DNA of 5,857 bases from Vibrio sp. (GCA_007124475.1 SLFB01000147.1:1-5857); one strand, 5' to 3'; shown: positions 1 through 5,689, counted from the first letter of the stretch. Notes: generated by a model not told the origin, from the letters alone. Program-made: numbers and translations.

Positions 1-276
1 CAAGTCTCACATTCTGAATCGATCCAAAGCCTCACTGGTGAAGGCTTTAATGCTAAATATCTGGCCGATGTCTGTAACCTTTCTGCCGAGCAAGCTTGGC
101 AACAAGAGCTGCAAAAAATCGCGGCGATGCAAAGCCGTCAACCGAGCAGTCCTGCGCCACTGAATGCGAAAATCACCATCGTCGATGGGGAGCAAGTGAT
201 TGCGTCTAATGCGGTGTCTGATGACGAGATGTGCCAGCAGTTTGAGGATTACATTATGCAGACTTACGGCTGTTAA
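1..276 (+). CDS. C-terminal end of an unrecognised protein (5' truncated by window edge)
   Basis: Frame 1 is open from the first base to a TAA at 274-276 and gives the last 91 residues of a protein whose start lies outside the window. The tail is soluble-looking: no membrane segment, glutamine-rich (AWQQELQKI), a short Ser/Pro/Ala linker near residues 53-60, then a beta-type stretch KITIVDGEQVIASNAV and an acidic end that finishes in YGC. Three cysteines are present (about residues 25, 79 and 91). I do not recognise the family and assign no function. It converges with the exporter gene at 340-1008 and is separated from it by a hairpin. That the frame is coding is supported by its uninterrupted length and plausible codon use, and by the absence of a longer competing frame; the identity stays open. 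Confidence 0.7.
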   Translation, partial: QVSHSESIQSLTGEGFNAKYLADVCNLSAEQAWQQELQKIAAMQSRQPSSPAPLNAKITIVDGEQVIASNAVSDDEMCQQFEDYIMQTYGC

Positions 277-293
277 CGTTCACCCCACTCAAT

Positions 294-324
294 CAGGCTG
301 TGGCAATACTTATTGCTCAGCCTG
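294..324. terminator. Long hairpin in the convergent gap, possible bidirectional transcription end
   Basis: The arms CAGGCTG (294-300) and CAGCCTG (318-324) are perfect complements, and inside them GCAAT (303-307) pairs with ATTGC (312-316) around an ACTT loop, leaving a small internal loop. It lies between the stop codons of two converging genes, where a shared terminator is expected. Neither side is followed by a run of T on the relevant strand, so it is not a classic intrinsic terminator; it may stabilise 3' ends or act with Rho. Confidence 0.45.
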
Positions 325-339
325 CTAATCAACATGTCG

Positions 340-1008
340 TTATAACATTAGATCAAGTAAGGCTTGTGAAAGGATCATTAAGCCAATTAGGCTGAAAATA
401 ATCCCACACAGTAAATCAATATAGCGGCTTGCGCGTTGCAATTTACGCTGTAAACGCTCAGTCGACAGCATCCACGCAAGCGAAGCAAACCACAGCAGTG
501 AAAGGGTCCATAAAATCAATAGCGCGATCCCTTTACCCTGTAGTGACATGCTGGCAGGCACTAACGTTGACATCAAACTAATGAAAAATACCAACGCTTT
601 AGGATTAAAAAGATTGGTCATTAAGCCTCGAGAAAAGGCTTGCCGTTTGTTATTTAATTGTCGCTCTGCACCTGGGCGCTGGGAGACAACCTCACTGTGT
701 GTTTTCCAGTGTTGGATGATATGGCGAAGTGCGTTATAGCCGAGGTAGAGTAAGTAACTACCCCCAGCCACTTGAACCAATGCGAACAGCACAGGCTGTT
801 GATGCACTAAATAGCTGACACCGGTTAAGCTCAGTAACGAGTGAACAAAGATACCGCAAGAAAGCCCGAGCGCAATATAAAGCCCAGTGTGACGGCCATA
901 GCGAGTCGCATTTTGAATCACCAGCGCCATATCTGGCCCTGGGCTCATTAAAGCGATGAAATGGACACTGGCTAAGGTGATAAGTAAGCTGATTTCATTC
1001 ATAGTCAT
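340..1008 (-). CDS. LysE/RhtB-family amino acid or metabolite exporter
   Basis: This is a 222-residue inner-membrane protein of the LysE/RhtB translocator family, whose members export amino acids (lysine, homoserine, threonine, cysteine) or related small molecules. The N-terminal signature SPGPDMALV is at residues 22-30, and the second conserved block, F-x-x-G-x-x-x-N-L-F-N-P-K, is at 125-137. About six hydrophobic segments are visible (roughly 6-28, 42-65, 70-92, 128-152, 160-180, 195-219), with a hydrophilic loop at about 98-124. The length is normal for the family. ATG codons at 1008 and 1002 are both possible starts; neither has a strong Shine-Dalgarno, and the first is chosen because GAG lies just upstream. 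The substrate cannot be read from the sequence. The AraC-family gene 69 bases upstream in the same direction is the likely regulator. Confidence 0.9.
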   Translation of the reverse strand: MTMNEISLLITLASVHFIALMSPGPDMALVIQNATRYGRHTGLYIALGLSCGIFVHSLLSLTGVSYLVHQQPVLFALVQVAGGSYLLYLGYNALRHIIQHWKTHSEVVSQRPGAERQLNNKRQAFSRGLMTNLFNPKALVFFISLMSTLVPASMSLQGKGIALLILWTLSLLWFASLAWMLSTERLQRKLQRASRYIDLLCGIIFSLIGLMILSQALLDLML

Positions 1009-1048
1009 GGCTCAAAAAAAGTAAAGGCAAGTAAGAGTGCCAGATTAA

Positions 1049-1058
1049 CCAATATTGG
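1049..1058. promoter_or_regulatory. 10-bp palindrome between regulator and exporter genes, possible operator
   Basis: CCAATATTGG is a perfect palindrome in the 69-base gap upstream of the exporter start. Such a site could bind a dimeric regulator, but a single AT-centred 10-mer can arise by chance and AraC-type proteins usually prefer direct repeats. No convincing -35/-10 pair was found around it. Confidence 0.2.
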
Positions 1059-1077
1059 GATTGTAAATTATTGACGT

Positions 1078-1872
1078 TTATCCAATCGCCGAAGGCGTGA
1101 CGCCATAAGTCCATTTAAAGGCTTTGGTAAAATGAGCTTGATCGTAAAAACCGACTCGATGGGCGACTTCCGTTCCAGCAAGGCCACTTCTTATCAGTTT
1201 CAGGCCTTGTTCTAAACGTAATCGAGTAAACCAAGCGTAGGGGGTCATCCCCATTTGGGCTTTAAAATGACGTTGAAATTGAGTTGGACTAAGCTGACAA
1301 AGCTGGGCCAGTTGAGCCAATTGTACCGGTTGATCGAGATTGGCGATAAGAAACTCTTTCAGCGTCGCGATGGTTTGTACGCCAAGCGGAATCGCCGCTT
1401 TCTCTTTCGCTATACTATAGCGATGTAGTAGCGTCGCAAGCCCCTCGTAGGGGAGGCAATCTTGCTCTAGCTGGCTTAGGTTTGCTACACGCAAGCGCTG
1501 ATGAAGCAGAGATAGTTGCTGAAAAATCGAGCGATCATCAACAATGACGCGATTAAAATTAACCATAGTATGAGAGCGGTTCAAGGCTACATGTTCACTA
1601 AACCATTGTGGACTGATTGATAACACTCTGACTTGATAACCCGACTCAAAGATCGATTGCCCATCGTGAAGTTCATCCGGCGGCATAATGACGATTTGGC
1701 CGTCTCCTACCTGATGTTGACAACCACGGTAAACAAATTTCTGTTGGCCGCTGGTGATTAAACCGATATGAAAATCGAGATGATAGTGACGTTGAAAAGC
1801 AAACTTTTTATAGTCAGCTTCAATGAGATTAATCGCTTGATGCGGTGTTGAATAATACCGAATCGTTTCCAT
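1078..1872 (-). CDS. AraC-family transcriptional regulator with N-terminal cupin-type sensor domain
   Basis: This is a 264-residue AraC/XylS-family regulator, a normal length. Residues about 25-75 look like the AraC ligand-binding cupin (histidines at 29, 31 and 35, then G-x-x-x-F, then IVIMPPDELHDG). The C-terminal third carries the two helix-turn-helix units: the first at about 182-208 (QLAQLCQLSPTQFQRHFKAQ), the second at about 232-260, ending in the family signature GFYDQAHFTKAFKWTYGVTP. It probably senses a small molecule and controls the exporter gene downstream, an arrangement common for AraC and LysE-type genes. The start METIRYYSTPH is chosen because the cupin begins soon after and no other in-frame ATG fits. 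There is no recognisable Shine-Dalgarno: the place where it should be is occupied by a perfect inverted repeat. The effector is unknown. Confidence 0.92.
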   Translation of the reverse strand: METIRYYSTPHQAINLIEADYKKFAFQRHYHLDFHIGLITSGQQKFVYRGCQHQVGDGQIVIMPPDELHDGQSIFESGYQVRVLSISPQWFSEHVALNRSHTMVNFNRVIVDDRSIFQQLSLLHQRLRVANLSQLEQDCLPYEGLATLLHRYSIAKEKAAIPLGVQTIATLKEFLIANLDQPVQLAQLAQLCQLSPTQFQRHFKAQMGMTPYAWFTRLRLEQGLKLIRSGLAGTEVAHRVGFYDQAHFTKAFKWTYGVTPSAIG

Positions 1873-1875
1873 GTG

Positions 1876-1909
1876 AGCTTAGTGGTATGAGAATCGATAC
1901 CACTAAGCT
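1876..1909 (-). repeat. Perfect 13-bp inverted repeat abutting the AraC-family start codon
   Basis: The arm AGCTTAGTGGTAT (1876-1888) and the arm ATACCACTAAGCT (1897-1909) are exact complements around an 8-base spacer. In the minus-strand transcript the stem would end 3 bases before the ATG at 1872, covering the ribosome-binding region. No T-run follows on either strand, so it is not an intrinsic terminator. It may be an RNA element limiting translation of the regulator, or a DNA operator for autoregulation. Confidence 0.7.
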
Positions 1910-2028
1910 TAATCGTTAGCCATTACCTTGTCTTGTAAAAAACGATCACTTCTTACCTGTGACTATCAGAGTAAGGGAAATGGTCAAGATAGGTAACCAA
2001 AGTCCTCAAACCATAGTTACATTATTGA

Positions 2029-2044
2029 TGTGATTACTATCACT
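2029..2044 (+). promoter_or_regulatory. Probable CRP (cAMP receptor protein) binding site
   Basis: TGTGA-N6-TCACT matches the CRP core TGTGA-N6-TCACA at 9 of 10 positions. Its centre at 2036.5 lies 41.5 bases before the transcription start predicted from the promoter at 2043-2071 (about 2078), which is the class II activation geometry. It suggests carbon-status control of the lipoprotein gene. Confidence 0.6.
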
Positions 2045-2071
2045 TACAGCCAGTCATGAACGCTTTAGTAT
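2043..2071 (+). promoter_or_regulatory. Candidate sigma-70 promoter of the EEP lipoprotein gene
   Basis: CTTACA (2043-2048, 4 of 6 matches to TTGACA) and TAGTAT (2066-2071, 4 of 6 to TATAAT) are separated by 17 bases. The boxes are weak, as expected for an activator-dependent promoter, and the CRP site overlaps the -35 box. The predicted 5' UTR is about 96 bases and includes the tandem repeat. Confidence 0.45.
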
Positions 2072-2122
2072 GTGCAGCAACCTTTTCTCTGTCGGTGATT
2101 GGAATGAAGTAATGTGAATCGA

Positions 2123-2152
2123 TGGATTTGCATGGACTGGATTTGCATGGAC
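2123..2152 (+). repeat. Perfect tandem duplication of a 15-mer
   Basis: TGGATTTGCATGGAC occurs twice head to tail with no mismatch (2123-2137 and 2138-2152), ending 21 bases before the lipoprotein start codon. Perfect identity points to a recent duplication, perhaps by replication slippage. It lies in the presumed 5' UTR, where copy number could alter RNA structure or spacing. Confidence 0.85.
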
Positions 2153-2173
2153 AGTCACTTTATGGTGTGAATA

Positions 2174-3541
2174 ATGAAAATAACTCGACTTGCTCCGACC
2201 GCTTTACTGCTCAGCAGCGCACTGCTGCTGGGCTGTACTCAGGATATAAATACCATGGCAACACCTGAAAAAACGCTTAAAATTGCTACCTATAATCTGT
2301 CTTTTGACCGTAACACCTTTGCACAACTGGTGACTGAAATGCAGGTGGAACCTGCGCGGCAACAAACTTTGGTTGCCGCTTACTTAGCGGACAAGATTGA
2401 TCAAAAAGATAAAAAACTAGCGCAAAACATTATCCAGATCCGCAATGTCGCGGCGGTTATTCAACATAATCGTCCTGATGTATTAATGATGGCGGAATTC
2501 AATAATGATGGCACGGGCGAAGATACTTCGGCGCTGATCGGCTTTCAAAATAATTATTTGTCTGTCGCGCAAAGCCGACAAGGGGCGGGAGGCGAGCCAG
2601 ATCTAGCGCCAATTTATTATCCGTTCGCTAAAGCTTACGCCACTAATACCGGGCTATTGAGTGAGTTTGATTTAGATAACAATGGTCAAAAAGGTCAGTT
2701 GCCGGGCGATGCTTGGGGATTTGGTTTTTATCACGGCCAATATGCGTTTGCTTTATTGTCAATGTACCCCATTGATGCGAGTCAAACTCGCACTTTCCAG
2801 CACTTTAAATGGAAAGATATGCCCAATGCTGATATTCCTACCATTACTATTTGTGATGGTTCACAAAAGATCCCTCAGGGCATGGTGTGCGGTGACCCTT
2901 GGTATAGTGATGCAGAGTGGCAACAGGTACGTTTATCGTCTAAAAACCATGTTGATGCGCCGATTATTATCCCAACGGCCAATGGGGAGCAAGTGATCCA
3001 TTTACTGATGTCTCACCCAACGCCACCGGTCTTTGACCCTGGTAAAAATCAACAACAAAACGCTGCAGAAGTGCAATTTTGGCACCATTACATACAAAAT
3101 CAGCCCTATTTTTATGATGATGCGGGTAAAACTGGCGGATTAGCCAATAATGCGAAGTTTGTCATCATGGGCGATTTAAACCTCGATCCCGTTGCTGGCG
3201 ATGGGCTTAGTGATGTGATGCAAGCACTGCATCGCGATCCGCTCCTCAATCAAAACGTGACTCAAGGGACGCTTTACCCAACCAGCCTTGGTGCCGCTGA
3301 ATTTGCCGCTCAGCAATCATCCACTCATCCCTATCCACAGCGGATCACCTCTACCTTTGGCTTGGCTGTGGATTACGCTCTACCCTCAGCAAACTTAACG
3401 GTGATTGATTCTGGCGTTTATTGGCCAGCGTCTGATCAGGCGGGGTATCGATTAATGAATGACTCGCGTTTGGGGCGTTATGGCGATGGCAAAGATGTCT
3501 CTTCCGATCATCGCCTACTATGGGTTGAAGTGAAGTTATAG
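2174..3541 (+). CDS. EEP-superfamily (endonuclease/exonuclease/phosphatase) lipoprotein
   Basis: This 455-residue protein is a predicted secreted metal-dependent phosphoesterase. Residues 1-21 form a lipoprotein signal with lipobox LLGC (Cys21); Thr22 at +2 fits outer-membrane sorting rather than retention. The EEP domain starts at about 35. Its usual catalytic landmarks are all present: Asn41 in TYNLSF, Glu108 in MMAEFN, His281 in SHPTPP, Asp334 and Asn336 in GDLNLDP, Asp400 in VDYALPS and the final Asp445-His446 in SSDHRLLW. The superfamily cleaves phosphodiester or phosphomonoester bonds using Mg2+; nuclease, sphingomyelinase-like and phosphatase activities all occur, so the substrate is not determined. 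Extra features are a D-x-D-x-N-G loop at 166-171 and two cysteines (227, 239) that could form a disulfide outside the cytoplasm. The start follows a weak GGTG Shine-Dalgarno. A surface role in scavenging phosphate or nucleotides is an inference. Confidence 0.9.
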   Translation: MKITRLAPTALLLSSALLLGCTQDINTMATPEKTLKIATYNLSFDRNTFAQLVTEMQVEPARQQTLVAAYLADKIDQKDKKLAQNIIQIRNVAAVIQHNRPDVLMMAEFNNDGTGEDTSALIGFQNNYLSVAQSRQGAGGEPDLAPIYYPFAKAYATNTGLLSEFDLDNNGQKGQLPGDAWGFGFYHGQYAFALLSMYPIDASQTRTFQHFKWKDMPNADIPTITICDGSQKIPQGMVCGDPWYSDAEWQQVRLSSKNHVDAPIIIPTANGEQVIHLLMSHPTPPVFDPGKNQQQNAAEVQFWHHYIQNQPYFYDDAGKTGGLANNAKFVIMGDLNLDPVAGDGLSDVMQALHRDPLLNQNVTQGTLYPTSLGAAEFAAQQSSTHPYPQRITSTFGLAVDYALPSANLTVIDSGVYWPASDQAGYRLMNDSRLGRYGDGKDVSSDHRLLWVEVKL

Positions 3542-3543
3542 AG

Positions 3544-3565
3544 TATCCCAGTTATTTGCGGGATA
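3544..3565. other. Short stem-loop just after the EEP gene stop codon
   Basis: TATCCC (3544-3549) pairs perfectly with GGGATA (3560-3565) around a 10-base loop. It starts 3 bases after the TAG and is not followed by a T-run on the + strand. It may help form the 3' end of the lipoprotein mRNA together with the larger stem at 3571-3592. Confidence 0.4.
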
Positions 3566-3592
3566 AGAAAAGAGGCTCTATTTAGAGCCTCT
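3563..3592 (-). terminator. Rho-independent terminator of the mgtE operon, perhaps shared
   Basis: AGAGGCTCT (3571-3579) and AGAGCCTCT (3584-3592) form a perfect 9-bp stem with an ATTT loop. On the minus strand the stem is followed at once by TTTCTTAT, a fair T-tract, 12 bases past the mgtE stop codon, so it is best read as the mgtE terminator. On the + strand the stem also lies downstream of the lipoprotein gene but is followed by ATCACG, so termination in that direction would be weaker. Confidence 0.8.
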
Positions 3593-3603
3593 ATCACGCA
3601 AGT

Positions 3604-4974
3604 TTAACCAACCGCAGGAAAATCTAAGATGCTGGTAGCGACGGAGAAATAGATAATAACCCCGACCGCATCGGCAATGGTGGTGACTAGCGGCGCACTG
3701 GCCGATGCCGGATCAAACTTAAGTTTGCTGAGAATAAATGGCAGTGACATCCCCACCAGCGATCCAACTACGACCACAATTTGCATAGTTAACGCTACCA
3801 CTAAGGCAATTTCTGGACCTCCGCGCCATAAGCCAAGCAGCGAGACTGCAATCGCCATAGTGACACCCAGTAAACCGGCGATAAATAGCTCTTTCGCCAG
3901 CATTTTAGCCCAGTCTTTACCAATGACTTCGCCAGTAGCAATCGCACGGACCATCAGCGTCGCCGATTGCGCCCCCGCATTACCACTACTACCAATCAGC
4001 AGGGGTAAGAAGAAGACCAGCGCAACATAAGCTTGAATCGTATCTTCAAAATAAGCAATGCCCGCTCCAGAGAATAAGTTACCAAAGACCAATAGCACCA
4101 ACCAAAATACGCGCTTACGGTACATTAAGCCGACGGACGCGTCTTTGAGGTTACCGGAGAAGTCAACTGCGGCCGATTTGTGAATCGAACGATCTGCTTC
4201 CTCTTCTGCAACGTCCATTGCATCATCATAGGTAACAATACCGACCATGCGATTTTGTTGATCCAATACCGGAAGAGCGAGTAAGTCATATTTACTGATC
4301 GCTTGCGCGGCCACATTTTGCGCTTCATCCACCCGTACAAAGATCAGCACTTGGGTCATGATTTTGCCGACCGTTAAACTGGGCTCGGAGATCATTAAAT
4401 CACGTAGTGAAACCGTACCTTGCAAACGCATTTGTTCATCAACCACATACGCTTGATAAATGGTTTCCCGCTCACTGGCGATTTTCCTTAGTTGATTAAT
4501 GGCTTCTTCAACGGTTTGCTGCGCATCTAGAGTCGCAAAGTCCGAGGTCATTAATGCGCCGACACTCTCTTCTGGATAAGAGACTAAGCGCTCAATGTCG
4601 CGACGATCTTCATCGTCCATTTGTTGCAACACTTGATGCTGAAATTCTGGCTCTAATTGGGTCAGTAAATCGGCTCGCTCATCGTGAGGCATTAACTCAG
4701 TGATTTGTGCTAGTTCTTGTGCGTCTAGCGCTTCAGCCAATTTTTCTTGCCAACGTAATGAGAAGTAACCAAAGAGCGCGGCTTGCTGCTCAACCGTCAG
4801 TAGTAACAATAAATCGCTAGCTTCACGAGGTGATAAACGTTGAGTTTCTAGTAGTTCGGTTAACGCATCAGCGCAATCAGCGAAAGGATGATCTTCAATA
4901 AAGCGTTGTATTGCTTCGCTATCTTGGCTAGCGTGTAACGCCATGAAGTCTTGGGTCATGATAGTGATTGACAT
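3604..4974 (-). CDS. mgtE: Magnesium transporter/channel MgtE
   Basis: This 456-residue inner-membrane protein has the full MgtE build: a cytoplasmic superhelical N domain (about 18-135), a CBS pair (CBS1 about 140-200 with GTVSLRDLM; CBS2 about 203-262 with GIVTYDDAMD), an acidic plug-helix region (about 255-285) and five transmembrane segments (about 288-308, 314-336, 362-384, 388-413, 428-450). The family hallmarks GSSGNAGAQ (328-336) and DPASASAP followed by TTIADAVGVIIYF (421-443) are intact; Asp435 corresponds to the pore aspartate of the Thermus enzyme. MgtE homodimers pass Mg2+ and close when cytoplasmic Mg2+ binds the N and CBS domains. The ATG at 4974 is used because AAGGGA, overlapping the stop codon of the upstream gene, can serve as its Shine-Dalgarno; a second ATG five codons later lacks one. 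The 12-base gap to the CBS gene implies cotranscription and probably coupled translation. Confidence 0.95.
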   Translation of the reverse strand: MSITIMTQDFMALHASQDSEAIQRFIEDHPFADCADALTELLETQRLSPREASDLLLLLTVEQQAALFGYFSLRWQEKLAEALDAQELAQITELMPHDERADLLTQLEPEFQHQVLQQMDDEDRRDIERLVSYPEESVGALMTSDFATLDAQQTVEEAINQLRKIASERETIYQAYVVDEQMRLQGTVSLRDLMISEPSLTVGKIMTQVLIFVRVDEAQNVAAQAISKYDLLALPVLDQQNRMVGIVTYDDAMDVAEEEADRSIHKSAAVDFSGNLKDASVGLMYRKRVFWLVLLVFGNLFSGAGIAYFEDTIQAYVALVFFLPLLIGSSGNAGAQSATLMVRAIATGEVIGKDWAKMLAKELFIAGLLGVTMAIAVSLLGLWRGGPEIALVVALTMQIVVVVGSLVGMSLPFILSKLKFDPASASAPLVTTIADAVGVIIYFSVATSILDFPAVG

Positions 4975-4986
4975 GGTACTAATCCC

Positions 4987-5493
4987 TTAATGCTTCCAAA
5001 AACGTACAAAACGTTTCCAGCCAGATGAAACTTCAGCAACATTAGACTCGCTAAGTTCAAGTTGACGACGGATAATACTGCGCGCGGTGTTAAGCTCCAA
5101 AACGCCAACAACACGGTGACGGCTATCTAATACGGGTAAAATAGGCCACTGGCTTTTTCTTAGCTGTAGTGCTGCTGGGTAATCTTCTGTTAAAGCAAAT
5201 ACATAGTGATTCACCCCTTGAACTAGGCTACTCACCGGTTGGGTTTTATCAGCGCATAACAAACGGCTAATAGAGACTAAACCTTGATATTCCCCAAGAT
5301 GATTGATAAGAGCAATCACATGCACAGAAGAAGAAAACAACGGGCTCGCTTTGAGCATGGTGATGACTTCTTCTACTTGTAATTGATCACTAACACAGAA
5401 ACACTCACGTTTAACGTGGCTTAAGACTGCACGTTGAGCGGGAGTACGAGCTTTTTTTACATCTGCGATGTACTGTGTACGAAAAACTGTCAT
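4987..5493 (-). CDS. Stand-alone CBS-pair protein, first gene of the mgtE operon
   Basis: This 168-residue soluble protein has no membrane segment. Residues about 30-85 and 88-145 form two CBS motifs, with GLVSISRLL (71-79) and, in the second, WPILPVLDSRHRVVGVLEL (116-134). These align in order and spacing with the CBS pair of MgtE next door (GTVSLRDLM; LALPVLDQQNRMVGIVTYDD), so it is probably a divergent relative of that module without N domain or pore. It lacks the acidic cluster that follows CBS2 in MgtE, having a basic ARSIIRR stretch instead, and the protein ends in a basic-aromatic tail (WKRFVRFWKH). A role in modulating MgtE, possibly through CBS dimerisation, is inferred from similarity and position only. 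The ATG at 5493 is preferred over the in-frame ATG at 5625 because an ideal AGGAGA lies 7 bases before it and the CBS fold needs no extension. Confidence 0.85.
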   Translation of the reverse strand: MTVFRTQYIADVKKARTPAQRAVLSHVKRECFCVSDQLQVEEVITMLKASPLFSSSVHVIALINHLGEYQGLVSISRLLCADKTQPVSSLVQGVNHYVFALTEDYPAALQLRKSQWPILPVLDSRHRVVGVLELNTARSIIRRQLELSESNVAEVSSGWKRFVRFWKH

Positions 5494-5526
5494 CTTTGTC
5501 TCTCCTGAGTTGGGCTCAGGACAAAG
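5494..5526 (-). promoter_or_regulatory. Shine-Dalgarno-sequestering hairpin at the CBS-mgtE operon start
   Basis: On the minus strand CTTTG plus TCCTGAG (5526-5515) pairs with CTCAGGA (5509-5503) and CAAAG (5498-5494): 12 perfect base pairs, a CCCAA loop and a GAGA bulge. The stem ends at the base before the ATG. The Shine-Dalgarno AGGAGA (5506-5501) has its AGGA half paired and GA in the bulge. The RNA would hide the ribosome-binding site, so translation of the first gene, and of mgtE by coupling, is likely controlled here. Confidence 0.8.
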
Positions 5527-5533
5527 AAACCTG

Positions 5534-5559
5534 GTGCTAAAATGGCAATTTTTAAGCAC
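5534..5559 (-). promoter_or_regulatory. Second leader hairpin upstream of the Shine-Dalgarno hairpin
   Basis: On the minus strand GTGCT (5559-5555) and AAAA (5553-5550) pair with TTTT (5542-5539) and AGCAC (5538-5534): 9 bp with one bulged base and a 7-base loop. It is separated from the Shine-Dalgarno hairpin by 7 bases. Its 3' arm has an alternative partner further upstream (5584-5597). Confidence 0.55.
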
Positions 5560-5656
5560 GCCGAAAGGCTGAGCAAAAAAACTCATTTCTAAAGCACGAC
5601 GTGTCGGCTCACGGTATGTGGGCATCAGTCATAGGTTACGTCAGGCATATAAGCCT

Positions 5657-5689
5657 ATTAACGCAAAGTATTAACGTATGGAATTAACG
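5657..5689. repeat. Three ATTAACG repeats at exact 13-base period
   Basis: ATTAACG occurs at 5657-5663, 5670-5676 and 5683-5689, each start 13 bases after the last, with unrelated 6-base spacers. On the minus strand the unit reads CGTTAAT. The regular phase and non-repeating spacers suggest protein or RNA-binding units rather than a slippage repeat. Confidence 0.6.

Larger units (their letters stand above)
1873..2173. promoter_or_regulatory. Divergent intergenic regulatory region
   Basis: This 301-base gap separates the minus-strand AraC-family gene from the + strand lipoprotein gene and holds no credible small gene. It contains the inverted repeat near 1876-1909, a CRP-like site at 2029-2044, a plausible + strand promoter at 2043-2071 and a 15-bp tandem duplication at 2123-2152. 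For the minus strand, a TTGACC box (complement of 1982-1987) is a possible -35 of the regulator gene, but no good -10 is correctly spaced from it. Confidence 0.6.

Noticed and set aside
185..200. 16-base identity (ATGGGGAGCAAGTGAT) with 2982-2997
   Set aside because: Both copies are in coding sequence and encode GEQVI in unrelated proteins; there is no extended similarity around them, so it is probably coincidence.
548..739. 63-codon + strand open frame opposite the exporter gene
   Set aside because: It is antisense to a well-supported LysE-family gene and has no recognisable features.
1959..1972. Second CRP site (TGTGACTATCAGAG)
   Set aside because: Only the left half matches the consensus; the right half does not resemble TCACA.
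3677..4030. 117-codon + strand open frame opposite mgtE
   Set aside because: It is antisense to the conserved transmembrane part of mgtE, whose protein is clearly real; low-complexity Ser/Thr/Ala content is typical of a shadow frame.
5570..5611. Intrinsic terminator formed by a stem before a run of seven T on the minus strand (5581-5575)
   Set aside because: The T-run lies inside the TGAGC/GCTCA pairing and the only stem directly upstream (CACGTCGTG) is 3 bp and not adjacent to it.
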